Positions 44,131-54,835 of a stretch of DNA of 64,000 nt are shown here, one piece after another. Source of the DNA: Cordylochernes scorpioides (taxonomy: Eukaryota; Arthropoda; Arachnida; Pseudoscorpiones; Chernetidae). Location: the NCBI GenBank assembly GCA_030710605.1, contig CP092872.1, positions 4,014,562 to 4,078,561 of the forward strand, read 5' to 3'. Each line of letters begins with the position of its first letter. Position 1 is the stretch's first letter. The notes below the pieces were generated by a model. The model saw only the letters and a program-made list of their open reading frames with translations. It did not search any database and was not told where the DNA came from. Made by a program: the position numbers and the translations under genes.

Positions 44131-44327
44131 AAGCCCTTTGTTAAAGGTTCAAAGGAGCTCAAGAAGCCCTTTGTTAAAGGTTAAAAAGAGCTCAGTGAAG
44201 CTCAAGGTTAAAAGGAGCTCAAAAGGTCCTTTGTTAAAGGTTAAAAAGAGCTCCTACCTACAAGGTGAAAGGCTACCTACCAGGTAAAAAGGATACCTAC
44301 AAGGCGAAAGGATAACTACAAGGAGAG

Positions 44328-46325
44328 ATGGAGGATGTTAGCAGAAGGCGTAGAGAGGCGATAAGAGGCGTTTTTACCGAAGTGGTAAATGATATGAATA
44401 CAGAGTTAAGGAATCCTCTTATTGACAAAAGTGGCATATATGCCAAATTTGATAGATTGGAAGCTCTCTATTTGGAGCTGGTGGTATTGAACGAACAATA
44501 CCAGGAAATTTTATTAGCCAAAGCTGAGGCGACTGACGATGAAATTGATAAAGAATTTGAGGAGTGTGAAGTCTACATCATGGAGAGATATTATTTAAAG
44601 GCCAGAATTCGCGAAATGCGTGAGCAGGATAGGGATGCTCAGGCCAAGACTTCTCAAATTCCACCAGGGGCGTCTAGTGCCTCTCCGAATTCAGAAACCA
44701 ATAATCAGAAAGTTATCAAACTTCAGACTACTTCTACGTCTCTATCGAAAAGCCCGGAAGAGTCCATGAAAAATGAAATTGAAGGCGTGGAAAAAGAGGA
44801 TTCTGTAAAAACTGCTAGAGCTACGGAGGTGAAGCCTGCTCAAGCTAAAGCTAGAATGCTAAAGGAAGCTTGTTCAGCTCCCTCTATAATAGATATTGAA
44901 TATGAGGGCAAAAAGGGTGCTATGAGTGCTATTAAAGAAAAGGAATTGAATGTGGCAGTTAAATGCAATAAAGTGAAGGATTCTGAAACTGCAGTTGATA
45001 GCTATGTAGGTGTGAGGGAAGCTGAGGCTGAAAACAAAGCAAATGAAGCGAAAGCAAAACCTGATAAAGCGAATCTTAAGGGCGACGGAGTAAATGATTC
45101 TGAAGCGAAGCCTAAGGGCGAAGGCGTAAAGGAATCTGAAGTGAATTCTAAAGACGGAGATAAAGGAGATCAAGTAAAAGAATCTGAAGGTCAAAAAGCA
45201 GGAGATGAAGGCGACGGAAAAAAGGATTCTGAAGATGAGCCTAAGGGCGACGGAGTAAAGGATTCTAAAGATGAGCCTAAGGGCGACGAAGTAAAGGATT
45301 CTGAAGATGAACCTAAGGGCGACGGAGTAAAGGATTCTAAAGATGAGCCTAAGAGCGACGGAGTAAATGATTCTGAAGCAAGACCAACTGGAGATACGGA
45401 ATCTAAGATAAAGAATAGGGGAGATCTACAAAAACTTAAGGGCAACCCAGGGGATTGGCTCTCAAGGTGGGGGCAATTTGGTAGAAATAATGCCAATGAA
45501 AAATATGAAGATGCAAATTCAAAGGATAGGGAAGATTCTGAAGCGAAGCTTAAGGGCGATGGAGTGAAGGATTCTGAGACGGCAATTAAAAGTTATGAAC
45601 CGGTAAACAATTCTAGAGCGGTAGCTGAAGGCGCTGACCAAGTAAAGATTTCAGATGAAACTGAATCGATTGATGATAATGAGGAAAATGAGGAAGGAGT
45701 TGTCAGAGTTCCAGCATCGAGGAAATTGGTGAAAGTAGGACCAACGAGAGATGCGGAATTTAAAATAAAGGATAATTATAAAGAAACAGAATCCCAAGAT
45801 TTGAAAACCATAAATAAATCTGATTTTGCTAAGAGTAAGGACGATAAATACAACAAGGGAACAGATCATGATGGAAATGAAGCAGAACAAGGTACTGATT
45901 CGACGGTGGGGGAAAAGCTAGATGCAGAACAGGGTACTGATCCAAAAGTGGAAGAAAAGCTAGATGCAGAGCAGGGTACTGATTTAAAGGTGGAAGAAAA
46001 CCTAGATGCAGAACAAGGTACTGAATCAAAGGTGGAAGGATACTATTGGCCTCGTCACCTTTTGTTTAGGAATGGGTCCAGGGCTACGCCTATGCGGCCA
46101 GTATTTGGCGACGCTTCCTGTCGAGAACACGGCGCACTCGCCTTAAGACGGTATTTGAGGAGGAGACCCATTCTACTGAGGAGAATCCCGGAAATAGGGA
46201 TAAAACTTCGGAAAAATAAGTACGGAGTTTTGGCCGACATGAGGAGATATTTCCAGGTAATGGCCATCAAGGAAAATGATTGGGACTACCTCCGATTTCT
46301 TTGGAGGAGAAAGATGGACGCTTAA
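44328..46325 (+). CDS. Gag-like protein fused to a BEL/Pao RT stub
   Basis: 665 codons, intact, starting after GGAGAG. Residues 1-105 are a predicted helical, coiled-coil region (FDRLEALYLELVVLNEQYQE) resembling the N-terminal gag domain of BEL/Pao elements. Residues about 230-360 are acidic, with 14-residue repeats (SEDEPKGDGVKD), and about 525-570 hold four AEQGTD-type repeats. The last ~95 residues match the N-terminal part of BEL/Pao RT: YYWPRHLLFRNGS, PMRPVFGDAS, and a motif-A-like VLADMRRYFQVM followed by YLRFLWRR, where autonomous elements have aDIxxMF. The rest of RT is absent. It could act as a structural protein for packaging; enzymatic activity is not expected. Confidence 0.7.
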   Translation: MEDVSRRRREAIRGVFTEVVNDMNTELRNPLIDKSGIYAKFDRLEALYLELVVLNEQYQEILLAKAEATDDEIDKEFEECEVYIMERYYLKARIREMREQDRDAQAKTSQIPPGASSASPNSETNNQKVIKLQTTSTSLSKSPEESMKNEIEGVEKEDSVKTARATEVKPAQAKARMLKEACSAPSIIDIEYEGKKGAMSAIKEKELNVAVKCNKVKDSETAVDSYVGVREAEAENKANEAKAKPDKANLKGDGVNDSEAKPKGEGVKESEVNSKDGDKGDQVKESEGQKAGDEGDGKKDSEDEPKGDGVKDSKDEPKGDEVKDSEDEPKGDGVKDSKDEPKSDGVNDSEARPTGDTESKIKNRGDLQKLKGNPGDWLSRWGQFGRNNANEKYEDANSKDREDSEAKLKGDGVKDSETAIKSYEPVNNSRAVAEGADQVKISDETESIDDNEENEEGVVRVPASRKLVKVGPTRDAEFKIKDNYKETESQDLKTINKSDFAKSKDDKYNKGTDHDGNEAEQGTDSTVGEKLDAEQGTDPKVEEKLDAEQGTDLKVEENLDAEQGTESKVEGYYWPRHLLFRNGSRATPMRPVFGDASCREHGALALRRYLRRRPILLRRIPEIGIKLRKNKYGVLADMRRYFQVMAIKENDWDYLRFLWRRKMDA

Positions 46326-46408
46326 GGGGCAACCTCCGGTGGTGTGTATGGAGAGGGTGCCGCAGTATGCCGGATTTTTTCTTTTTACAAAAAAGAAAGG
46401 TGGGGGTA

Positions 46409-46785
46409 TGTTAAAAGTCGTGGCATAGACTATGTAAATATCTCTTTTGAGTGTATAACCTGGAATGTAAATTTCTTTTAAATTAATTATTATTATGTCA
46501 AATATATTTTGAATGAATTGTTATTATGTAAATTCCTTGAATGTATATAACTAAGCCGTGTTGTCAAAATAAAGAGTTTCTAAGTAGAAGAGTTTTCTTA
46601 GAGTTTCTGAGAGTGTCTTACTAGAGCGAGATCTTCTGCGTGTAGTAGCCGCTGGTTTCTGCCTGCGTTATTTTCCTTCCTGACTTGATCACCCAAGGCA
46701 GTCCAAACTGATATCTAGACTCTAGGTGAGGGTCTTACTTGTTGGGAGAAGGTTCTTCAATTCTTGACCTCTCGTAATCTCAACA
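46409..46785 (+). repeat. 3' LTR of BEL/Pao-derived element
   Basis: 377 bp, same ends and apparently the same sequence as the 5' LTR, followed by GGTGC. Confidence 0.93.
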
Positions 46786-47090
46786 GGTGCAGTCGTGATA
46801 AGAAAAAGATAATTATTTACCGTCAAGTAGCTTTTATTTTCAATTACCTAAGGAAAGATTACACATTAGTTATTTTCACATTATATAGAATTTATAACGT
46901 TAATCCTATATTATTAGTGATTTAAAAGGATAGATATGTTAACTACGCATATTTACAACAAAACTATACAACAAAACTGAAAGTCTTTCTAAAAACGATG
47001 ATAACAAAAGTAAAATTATCAATTTATAAAATAAAATATATTTTTTTTTAAATATAGAAATATTCGAATTTTTAGATTATATAATATATA
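46786..47090 (-). mobile_element. Older TATA-family LTR, right piece
   Basis: It continues 42,039-42,116 (GGTGCAGTCGTG, AGATAATTATTTACC) and parallels the copy at 47,105. The exact end near the (TA)n run at 47,085 is not clear. Confidence 0.6.
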
Positions 47091-47104
47091 TATATATATA
47101 TATA

Positions 47105-47680
47105 TGTTATGAATATTTTGTTTTATTGTTGGAAAATATAAGGATTGAAGGTGCAGTCGTGAAAAAGGAAAGATAATTATTTACCCATCAAGTAAGTTTT
47201 TATTTTGAATTACTTGAAGCAAATTACCCATAAAAGTATTTTTGACAATAATATAGAATTTATAAAAACGAATCTCCTATATTCGTGAATAAAAAAAAAT
47301 AGGTAGGTCAACTATACATATTTACAACAAATATTCAAAGTGATATGTTCTAAATCTATGGTCAAAAATGCAGAACAGTCAACGATGTGTATACAAATAT
47401 CTGAGAGAAGAAGGTCCGTAGAATATATTGGATGTGAGAAATATATTATCGGTTTAAAATGTTGACATTTTGAGGTAGAGGGGGTGTGTGTAATTTGTCC
47501 GGTTGTCACAGCCTATTGTGTCAAACAAGGTTTAGCCTACTGTCACAGCTAGAGCCGCTTAGTTCTGTTCCGACCCATTAAAATGACAACTTCAATCTCT
47601 CTATGTTGGATGCTGCTCTTCAATTTACATTATTCCTGGGAAATATGTATATATACAACGATATATGCAACTTTACTTCA
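47105..47680 (-). mobile_element. Solo LTR, TATA family
   Basis: 576 bp between TATATA runs, starting TG and ending CA. It shares TGTTATGAATATTTTG and GGTGCAGTCGTG with the split LTR just upstream. No internal region is left. Confidence 0.7.
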
Positions 47681-47702
47681 TATATAAATATATATATATA
47701 TA

Positions 47703-48060
47703 TGTTATAAATGAAAAAAAAGAAAGATTTCTGTTGTATTTTAGAATTGTTGAGATTATGCTATGGTAATGCAGTCGTGGTTAAATCTTGAAATAAAAAT
47801 AATGGTTTTGATCAGAGGTTGCTTTAATTGAGCTAAGGAATGTATAAAATACATAATTTGGTAAAAGTACTGCCTGGATTAAGGCGTAAGAATAAAAAAT
47901 GAAAAGCTTATTTACATAATGTACAAAGGTTTTGAGCCGGCCATCGGGAAACAACAACAATGGGTTTTTATAAGGGAAGTGTGACCTCTGGCGGTCGATT
48001 TAAGAGAGTATTTGAATCTATGAAATATAATTTTAAATGAAATAATATTTTAATATAACA
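47703..48060 (-). mobile_element. Solo LTR, TATA family
   Basis: 358 bp with TATA on both sides (47,699-47,702; 48,061-48,064). It carries AATGCAGTCGTGG and, on the minus strand, CCCTTATAAAAACCC as a likely TATA box. A plus-sense fragment of the same LTR is at 10,790. Confidence 0.7.
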
Positions 48061-48442
48061 TATATAAATTAAGAAAAAAGCACCACAATTTCACATTTGT
48101 ATTATTTTTCAGTAATTTAAGAAATTCGTTTTATATTGTTAAACAAGGGATAGATAATCTGAAAAACTCCATTTTCAACCACTTATAATATCATTTTCAA
48201 TACCATGTTTACTTGGGATGAATAAAAAGGTTAATACTCTATCAAAATAAATATCCAGGTGTTTGGCATCCATGTACCAAAATATGCACCTTTCCCTTTA
48301 AAACTGGTATTGTCACACATTCTTCATTACCATCTTTAGGTTCTTTACTGGGGTAATCAATCAAAATTTATTTTCAAAAGAAGAGGTGCCTATGTTGGTA
48401 TCAATTTCTATCAGATGGGATATAACCACATATTTAATTATA
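48061..48442. other. Spacer with dispersed words
   Basis: The stretch AGAGGTGCCTATGTTGGTA at 48,384 recurs at 48,640 and, altered, at 9,515 and 49,147, so an undefined repeat surrounds the pogo-like MITEs. No coding signal. Confidence 0.4.
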
Positions 48443-48604
48443 CAGTAGAACCTCTCTTTAGCGGGCACCTCTCAACAAAGGACAGTTTTCATTTACAAAA
48501 TTATCATTTTAACTATTTTTCATCTCTCCGGTAAGAGGACACCTCTCTCTAAAGGACACTTTGGCTCTGCATTTAGGTGGCCTTTACAGGGAGGTTTTAC
48601 TGTA
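48443..48604. mobile_element. Pogo/Tigger-like MITE 1
   Basis: 162 bp with CAGTAGAACCTCTCTTTAG at the left and GGGAGGTTTTACTG at the right, TA on both sides. The inverted repeats are of pogo/Tigger style. Non-coding. Confidence 0.75.
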
Positions 48605-48699
48605 CATGTGTATTTCTAATTTTTCATTTTTGAAAGGAAAGGTGCCTATGTTGGTACTAAAATTCTATAAGATAGGATATAACCCACATATTCATAATA

Positions 48700-48877
48700 C
48701 AGCAGAACCTCCCTTTAGCAGACACCCCGCTATTGGACACCTCTCTACAAAGGACAGTTTTTATTTGCAAAATTACTATGTTTAGTATTTAGCTACTCTC
48801 CGGTAAAAGGACATCTCTCTCCCTAAAGGACACTTTGGCTCTGCAATTAGGTGTTGTCCATTACAGGGAGGTAGTTG
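48700..48877. mobile_element. Pogo/Tigger-like MITE 2
   Basis: About 178 bp starting CAGCAGAACCTCCCTTTAGC and ending GGGAGGTAGTTG with TA outside. It is a diverged sister of the MITE at 48,443, same orientation, 95 bp away, with a similar flank repeat. Confidence 0.7.
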
Positions 48878-49235
48878 TATGGTGTATTGCCTGTTATAAA
48901 TAAGAAAATACTCTTACCTTAAGGATTTATATCTTTGTTTTATTTATTTAACTATTTACAAGGTATTTATTAAACTTATAACAATCACAGCTATGCCGGA
49001 ACTTTCGCCAGCCTATGGTAAACAAAAACAGTAATAATTTGATGATCACCTTCCCGATGAATCCGCCGGGTTGTCAGATCGTAACTTATTCTCAACACAG
49101 TAGTTCTACTGTATTTGTGTATTTCTAATTTTTCATTTTTGAAAGGAGAGGAGAATATGTTGGTGTACTGATAAGATAACTTTAAAAAAATAAAAATTAG
49201 AAATAAATTTATATATTTCACACCCAACACAACAC
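48878..49235. other. Unassigned spacer
   Basis: Includes a copy of the TTTCTAATTTTTCATTTTTG flank repeat at 49,117. No gene recognised. Confidence 0.4.
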
Positions 49236-49500
49236 ACACATATAATTTTACACAAATAAATTTACTGGCAATGCGTTTCTTTTAAATATCATCAAATATA
49301 ATCTCTACAGACCTTACTGCAATGATATGAGTTATTGATTGAGCCAAGCCCTCTCATTCAATAACTCATATCATTGCAGTAAGGTCTGTAGAGATAATAT
49401 TTGATGATATTTAAAAGAAACGCACACTGCCAGTAAATTTATTTGTGTAAAATTGTAACGTTAGATGGCAATTAAATTTAATTTACTAATACACACATAT
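49236..49500. mobile_element. Palindromic family F variant
   Basis: Arms of about 95-120 bp (AATTTTACACAAATAAATTT, CTCTACAGACCTTACTGC) meet at TTGAGCCAAGCCCTCTCATT. The terminal TTTAATTTACTAATA matches the copy at 9,560-10,010. The inner hammerhead-like part is reduced to GAGCCAAGCCCTCTC. Confidence 0.65.
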
Positions 49501-50030
49501 ACTCGTAAGTGGTTATCTCCTATTTGAGTGTTTTGTTGTGTGTGAAATATATATTTCTAATTTTTCATTCTAAAAAAAAAATCACAAATAGATGGAGATG
49601 AACTATTTCAATTATTTTTATTAAAATATATCCACATATCTATATCTAGGTTCAAATGCTAAATTTCATATTACTTTGTTGAAAAAATAAACTGCAGAAA
49701 AAATCTATGACAAATTCCTCGTGATAAACTAAAATTCTTCATCAGTTTCTTTATCGAGCTCCATAAATTGAGAACATAGAAATTTGCCTATATTAACATA
49801 TAAATCCAGGTTATGGGAAACAGATGGTATTTCGTATTGGCCCACCTTCAAGATTTAGGGCTCTAATAACGCCCAGGATTGGGGGAATATTGACGAATGA
49901 GGTTGCAATTGAAGGGGGTAGACGCCATTTTGTTATTGAGTTTCGCGTTTGGTATTTAATTCCCGCCAATAATACCTTCATAGATTTATGACAGACGTTA
50001 GTTTTTATGGTGATATTTGATAAAGCACAA
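49501..50030. other. Unassigned spacer
   Basis: No open frame, tandem repeat or fold-back supported. Confidence 0.45.
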
Positions 50031-50280
50031 TTCGGATTATAGATTATAAACGCAAGGTAATAAGAACAAATCCAAATAAATAAATAGTGTGTGACGGTTT
50101 AGTAACAGCGTTGTTACCATCTTCAGACAAAAGTACTGAATGAATGACTGGATACAATACTGGATTTATTCAGTACTTTTGTCTGAAGATGGTAACTACG
50201 CTGTTACTGAAACGTCACACACTATTTATTTATTTGGATTTGGTCTTATTACCTTGTGTTTATAGTGAAATTTATAAAAA
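50031..50280. mobile_element. Fold-back PLE-type terminal repeat (family 5)
   Basis: Arms of about 100 bp carry AATAAATAGTGTGTGACG and CATCTTCAGACAAAAGTACT. The plus arm reads CTGAAGATGGTAAC, TACGCT, GTTACTGAAACGTC (50,181-50,216). A second copy is at 52,660-52,835. Confidence 0.7.
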
Positions 50281-50629
50281 AAACTTCTCATGGGCTTCAA
50301 TCTCCATTAACGACCATTTTGATAGGAATGGGCGTAGAATGATAACCAAATTCTGAGTCTTGTTAAATTTTTATCTCAAACTAAATGATAAAATTTATAT
50401 TATAACAAAGTATTAATTAATTTTATTATTTTTAATAACAAAAGTGGTCATTTTTATTATTATATTTTGCTACTCTGTAAATTTCCCTCGTGGCTTATCT
50501 TTTGTTTACCATTCATAGTTTGTTCTTGCCTTAAATGAATTGTTATCTCATCCCGAAGTTGGTCTTCCCTAATTTTCCACGTGGCAATATTAATTTATGA
50601 CTAACTGACCCTTTTCTCTTATATATGCC
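50281..50629. other. AT-rich spacer
   Basis: No feature recognised. Confidence 0.45.
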
Positions 50630-51890
50630 CTTATTGTTTGCGGAAGAGAATTGCTCGATGCAAATATTTATATGTAATTCTACTGTCCTAAAAGCTTATG
50701 TCTATAGTTTTCTTAAATACCATTTCTGAGATTCCACCCTTCAGTGTAACATTCAATATTAAATAATATTTATCATTGCAGTAAGGTTTATAGAGATAAT
50801 ATATTATAACATATGTGTCACAGGAAATACATTGCCAATTATTGTTATTGCTTAAATATATTTATTTTTGTTTGGTTTTCTTTCTTCTCTCTTTCCTTAT
50901 TACTTCTTGTATTCTAATTTTTAATTTTGGAATATCTTCCTTTTCTAAATCCCGTAGAGAGGAATCATGTATAGGGCTGGATGCCCCAATAAAATGGCTT
51001 ATCTGTGTGTGTTATTGCTTAATATATCTATTGCTTTATATTAATTTATGCCTAACTGACCTTGTACTTATTGTTTGCGGAAGAGAATTGCTCGAAACAA
51101 ATATTAAATGTAATTCTACTGTCCTAAAAGCTTATATTCATAGTTTTCTTAATTACCATTTCTAAGATTCCACCCTTCAATGTAGCATATAAAAGCAGAA
51201 TTGTCTAATACAGTATTAGAGTTTTAAGAAGAGGTCGCTAGGAGGGTTCAACACTGATGAGCCAAGCCAAAAGGCTTATGTCCATAGTTTACCTAAATAC
51301 CATTTCTAATATTCCACCCTTCAGTGTAGCATATAGAAGCAGAATTGTCTAATACAGTATTATAGTTTTGAGAAGAGGTCGCTAGGAGGGTTCAACACTG
51401 ATGAGCCAAGCCCTCCCAATATTTTTTCATCGCAGTAAGGACAGTAGAAAAATTGTGTTATATGTATAAGAAATATTCGTGCTATAATAATGTATTATGT
51501 ATAGATGCCGTGTTATAGGTTTATAAAAGTATACTGCATCAATTCACCACAAATGTGTCGGATTTTCAAGAATGAATACACATGAAAAGATGCCTAACTA
51601 GCTTTGTACTTATTGTTTGTGGAAGAGCATTGCTCAAAGCAAATGTTTATATGTAAGTATACTGTCCTAAAAGTTTATGTCCATAGGTTGCTTGAAAATC
51701 ATTAAAAGATTCCATCTTTCAGTGTGAAATATATAAGCAGAATTGTCTAATACAGTATTAGAGCTCTAAAGAAAGCGGTCTGTTAGATTAAATTGACGAA
51801 ACCGCTGGGAGGGTTCACTACTCTGATGAGCCAAAACCTCCCAATATATTTTACATCGCAGTAAAGAGAGTAGTTGGGTGGTATAATTTT
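50630..51890 (+). mobile_element. Cluster of single-arm family F copies
   Basis: The leader (GCGGAAGAGAATTGCTCGA, CTACTGTCCTAAAAGCTTAT) occurs at 50,640, 51,075 and 51,615. The block TCTAATACAGTATTAGAG and the core occur at 51,200-51,265, 51,335-51,425 and 51,745-51,850. Tandem or nested insertions make the joins irregular. The copy at 51,774-51,848 keeps AGCGGT, GAAACCGCT and CTGATGA; the other two have lost GAAA. Confidence 0.6.
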
Positions 51891-52500
51891 TTTTTTTACA
51901 TAAAAAGATGTCGAGGTAATAACAGCCTGTTGAAGGACATCTTTGTCCGAAAGCTCTCAGCATTTAAATAAGGAAACGTCTACCTTTGGTCTCTTCCACC
52001 AAAGTTATCCTGGGATTGCTTCTCTGGTAATTCTAATGTCTCTGAAATGCTTCATTACAGATGTCTATGTTGTTGTTGTAATGTCCATTCTTTATTGTGT
52101 AAATAGGTGCCCTGAATGTCTTCTTCTTCTTTATCTCCACACTAGGTGAAGTAGAATGCCTTAGTCATTAAGTCTGGAAGCACTACTCAGTGACAGGCCG
52201 ACTTAGCTCCAAAAGAAATAGCTACCTCTGACATGAGGAACAGACGCCATGTACAGCCGCTCCTAACATGGAGTACAAACGCTGCTCATCCTTGTATCCC
52301 TGGAGCCCTTACAGGGTACTATCAGCCGGGCCAGCTGAACCCAGGTTTTTTAGTGAGCTTGTTACTGCTCCCCCTCCTCCTTTTTCATCCGGGCTTGGGA
52401 CCAGCAAAGGAGGAGTTTGCCGTGAGTAGGAAACGACTGAATCAATTCTTTCCTTTAGAAAAATTATCCAAATAATGGATTCGATTCCGGGTCGTGTCTT
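51891..52500 (+). other. PLE-type end followed by LINE-like 3' tail
   Basis: 51,925-51,957 is a PLE-type hairpin (see separate entry). Downstream, 52,230-52,500 is GC-richer and its frame reads CIPGALTGYYQPGQ and then FHPGLGPAKEEFAVSRK. It resembles repeat-derived LINE tails but I cannot place it securely. Confidence 0.35.
51925..51957 (+). ncRNA. Hammerhead-like motif, PLE-type end
   Basis: CCTGTTGAAGGACATC, TTTGTCCGAAAGCTC: heptamer-like CTGTTGA, a perfect GGACA/TGTCC stem after one extra A, then GAAAGC. The end at 4,153-4,190 has the same TGTCCGAAAGCTT half. Confidence 0.35.
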
Positions 52501-52659
52501 TCAGCAACACATACATCAGAAACACAATAACCTATTTTAAATATTGAATGTTTTTTTCAAAATTGACAAACCCTCCCACAACAATTTTAAATATAAATTT
52601 TAAAATATATCTCGAATATTTTAAAAGAAAAAAATCAATAAATTATTAAACAAGATAAT

Positions 52660-52835
52660 AAGACGAAATCCAAATAAATAAATAGTGTGTGACGTTTCGG
52701 TAACAGCGTTGTTACCATCTTCAGACAAAAGTACTGAATGAGAAATTTTACCACAGCATGTTTTGAATAGGTACTGTTATCAAGTGTGTAAACAAGATAA
52801 CAAGTGTTTGGATTTGGTCTTATTACCTTGTTTTA
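52660..52835 (-). mobile_element. PLE-type terminal repeat (family 5), split by Helitron
   Basis: The minus strand of 52,691-52,727 gives the hairpin, and GGATTTGGTCTTATTACC follows at 52,809-52,828. The sequence resumes after the Helitron at 54,104 with a second GGATTTGGTCTTATTAC near 54,125-54,141. Confidence 0.65.
52691..52727 (-). ncRNA. Hammerhead-like motif, best-preserved core
   Basis: The minus strand reads GTCTGAAGATGGTAAC, AACGCT, GTTACCGAAACGTC. CTGAAGA fits CUGANGA, GGTAAC/GTTACC is a perfect 6-bp stem after one extra U, and GAAAC-GTC follows. The sister at 50,181-50,216 has one stem change (GTTACT). Self-cleavage is plausible but unproven, and a clear stem III is not visible. 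Confidence 0.45.
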
Positions 52836-54103
52836 TCTATATATATAAAAATGGATGTTTGTTGGTCCGTTGGTCCGTCCGTTCGTCAGTGATAATCTTC
52901 TACATCGCTCAACCAATCGTGATGAAACTTTGGGAAGATGTTTAGTGTACTACCGGGATGGTTTCTGGCTAATTACTCTTTAGAAATAACCTTTCGTTGC
53001 ATATATATTTACAATAAAACGTAAATTCACTCGCAATCAGCGCCCCCTCGCGGCAGACGTATGGCCTGAAATAGCATCGCATGAGCTTATTTGTAACGTC
53101 AAGCTTAGCCTATAGGTTAGGTACACAGCTTCGTACCCCCGCAACCTAGGTTCGAGGCTCAGCGTGGGTGTTTTTTTTTTTTTTCATTTCTTTTATATTA
53201 TTGTAGCAAATTATTAAAAATATTATTTTATTTAAAATGTAGGCTTTTTAAAATAAAAATTAACAGAAACAATTTTTTAATAGCGTGGCTGTTTTTTTTA
53301 AATTTCTTTTATATTATTGTAGCAAATTATTTAAAATATTATTTTATTTAAAATGTAGGCTTTTTAAAATAAAAATTAACATAAACAATTTTTTAATAAT
53401 ATTTGTAACGAACCTAGGTTCGAGGCTCAGCGTGGGTGTCTTTTTTATTTTCATATCTTTTATATTATTGTAGCAAGGTCTGTTTTTACTGCATTATTAT
53501 ATTTTGATTGGTTTATTTTAAATATGTTTGTTATGCAGGCTCTATGTGATACTATTTAGAGCACATTTTACATTTTACACACCTAAGCCCCCCTCTTTTT
53601 AATATTGTAGCAAAGTATTAAAAGTATTATTTTATTTTAGATGTTTGCCATGAAACTTTGGGAAGTTGTTTAGTATACTATCAGGACGATTTCTGGCGAT
53701 TTATTTTAGAATAATATTTATAACAATAATTATAGCGAAATTAAGACATAGTGATTATATTCTGTGTTTGTGCATATATAAATATTTTACAGAAAATGTG
53801 AGAACGTTCTATTAGAATATCTCGAAAACAAAAAAACAATACATATAAACGAGTTCACTGACATTTATTAATGCAGTAATTATAATCAATGATTACAATG
53901 AAGGGCTATATTATCTATATATATAAAAATCACTTTCAAATTTTAACGTAGCGTTCCATTCTCAATCCCGTAGGGCTTTAGATCGGCTAAAACATTTTTA
54001 TCTTTATAAGTGAATATTAACTTTGCTGTACTGAATAGTTTAGTATGATGTTAATTTAACATATTACAATTTAGCCACAGCAACGCGTGGCCGGGTTCGC
54101 TAG
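52836..54103 (+). mobile_element. Non-autonomous Helitron
   Basis: It begins TCTATATATATAAAAATGG after A and ends in ACGCGTGGCCGGGTTCGCTAG before T, the Helitron pattern of 5' TC, a 3' hairpin (GCG...CGC) and CTAG, with insertion between A and T. There is no Rep/helicase ORF. Internal duplications include CCTAGGTTCGAGGCTCAGCG at 53,145 and 53,407. A second identical 5' end starts at 53,914. Confidence 0.85.
53914..54103 (+). mobile_element. Second, inner Helitron 5' end
   Basis: TCTATATATATAAAAATCAC follows A at 53,913 and shares the CTAG end at 54,103. It is either a 190-bp mini-Helitron nested within or at the end of the larger one, or a capture in which both 5' ends use one 3' end. Confidence 0.6.
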
Positions 54104-54149
54104 TAATATATAATCCAAATTATTTGGATTTGGTCTTATTACTTTGTTT

Positions 54150-54454
54150 CATAATCTATAATCCAAATTGTGCCTTATCAATAGATATTATAATTTATAA
54201 GCATACACACAGCTTTATTAAGACCACCAGTCTTATACAGATTCACTAAAAAAATGAAGCATAGATGGAGCTCCTATACTGCAGGCAGCACAGAACCCAA
54301 CAACAGCCTCCAGGTCCGACACATGTCCAGTGGCCATACCATGCATAAGTTAGCGTATCACTGAGAGTCGAATGAAATCTGTGTATTATAAATTATAAAA
54401 ATACAATTATTCACAGATAATATTCTCAAGAACTAATTAAAGGAAACATATATT
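54150..54454. other. Unassigned spacer
   Basis: A GC-richer patch (54,260-54,370; CAGCCTCCAGGTCCGACAC) has no open frame that I can identify. Confidence 0.4.
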
Positions 54455-54835
54455 ACAATTAATATGCTGGAATGCCCACTCTTCTTCACCGCTAGACAAC
54501 AGACCATCGACAAAATCAACTCTTCAATATAGATACTTAAATAAAATAAAACGAGACCGAAGAGGAGTTTCTTATATTAGATCTATATCAATTTGTAAAT
54601 AGCAGAGAGAATTATCATAGGTTTAACTATTTTTGTAAATATATTTATGATTATCTTTCTAACCTGAAAGGTTCAGGTTCCTAATATATATTATTGTTTA
54701 TCTTTTTTTATTTTGATTACTTTTTTCTTGTATAATATGTTTATACCTGTTTTTTTTAAATGTAAATCGACGCAATTATCCCTTGCTGGGATATCGCGTT
54801 TTGTGTGTTGAAATAAATAAAAAAACAATTATAAA
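54455..54835 (+). pseudogene. LINE 3' tail, plus copy
   Basis: The frame reads LECPLFFTARQQT near 54,465-54,505, then breaks. The 3' UTR matches the copy at 28,466-28,815 up to GATATCGCGTTTTGTGTGTT and GAAATAAATAAAAA. 5'-truncated. Confidence 0.7.

Larger units (their letters stand above)
42117..46785 (+). mobile_element. Non-autonomous BEL/Pao-derived LTR element
   Basis: This is 4,669 bp with 377-bp LTRs (42,117-42,493 and 46,409-46,785) that look identical, starting TG and ending CA, flanked by the duplicated target GGTGC (42,112-42,116 and 46,786-46,790). A TGGCGTCCCCGGGTGG primer-site-like block lies 5 bp after the 5' LTR, and a purine tract (AAAAAGAAAGGTGGGGG) lies before the 3' LTR. 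The inside holds a repeat-filled leader and one ORF. No protease, integrase or complete RT. Confidence 0.93.

Noticed and set aside
45191-45496. Minus-strand Ser/Pro-rich frames opposite the gag-like ORF
   Set aside because: They mirror the acidic 14-residue repeats of the plus-strand ORF and have no independent support.
50815-51165. 116-codon hydrophobic plus-strand frame
   Set aside because: It runs across family F repeat copies and AT-rich DNA; the hydrophobic residues follow from T-rich codons.
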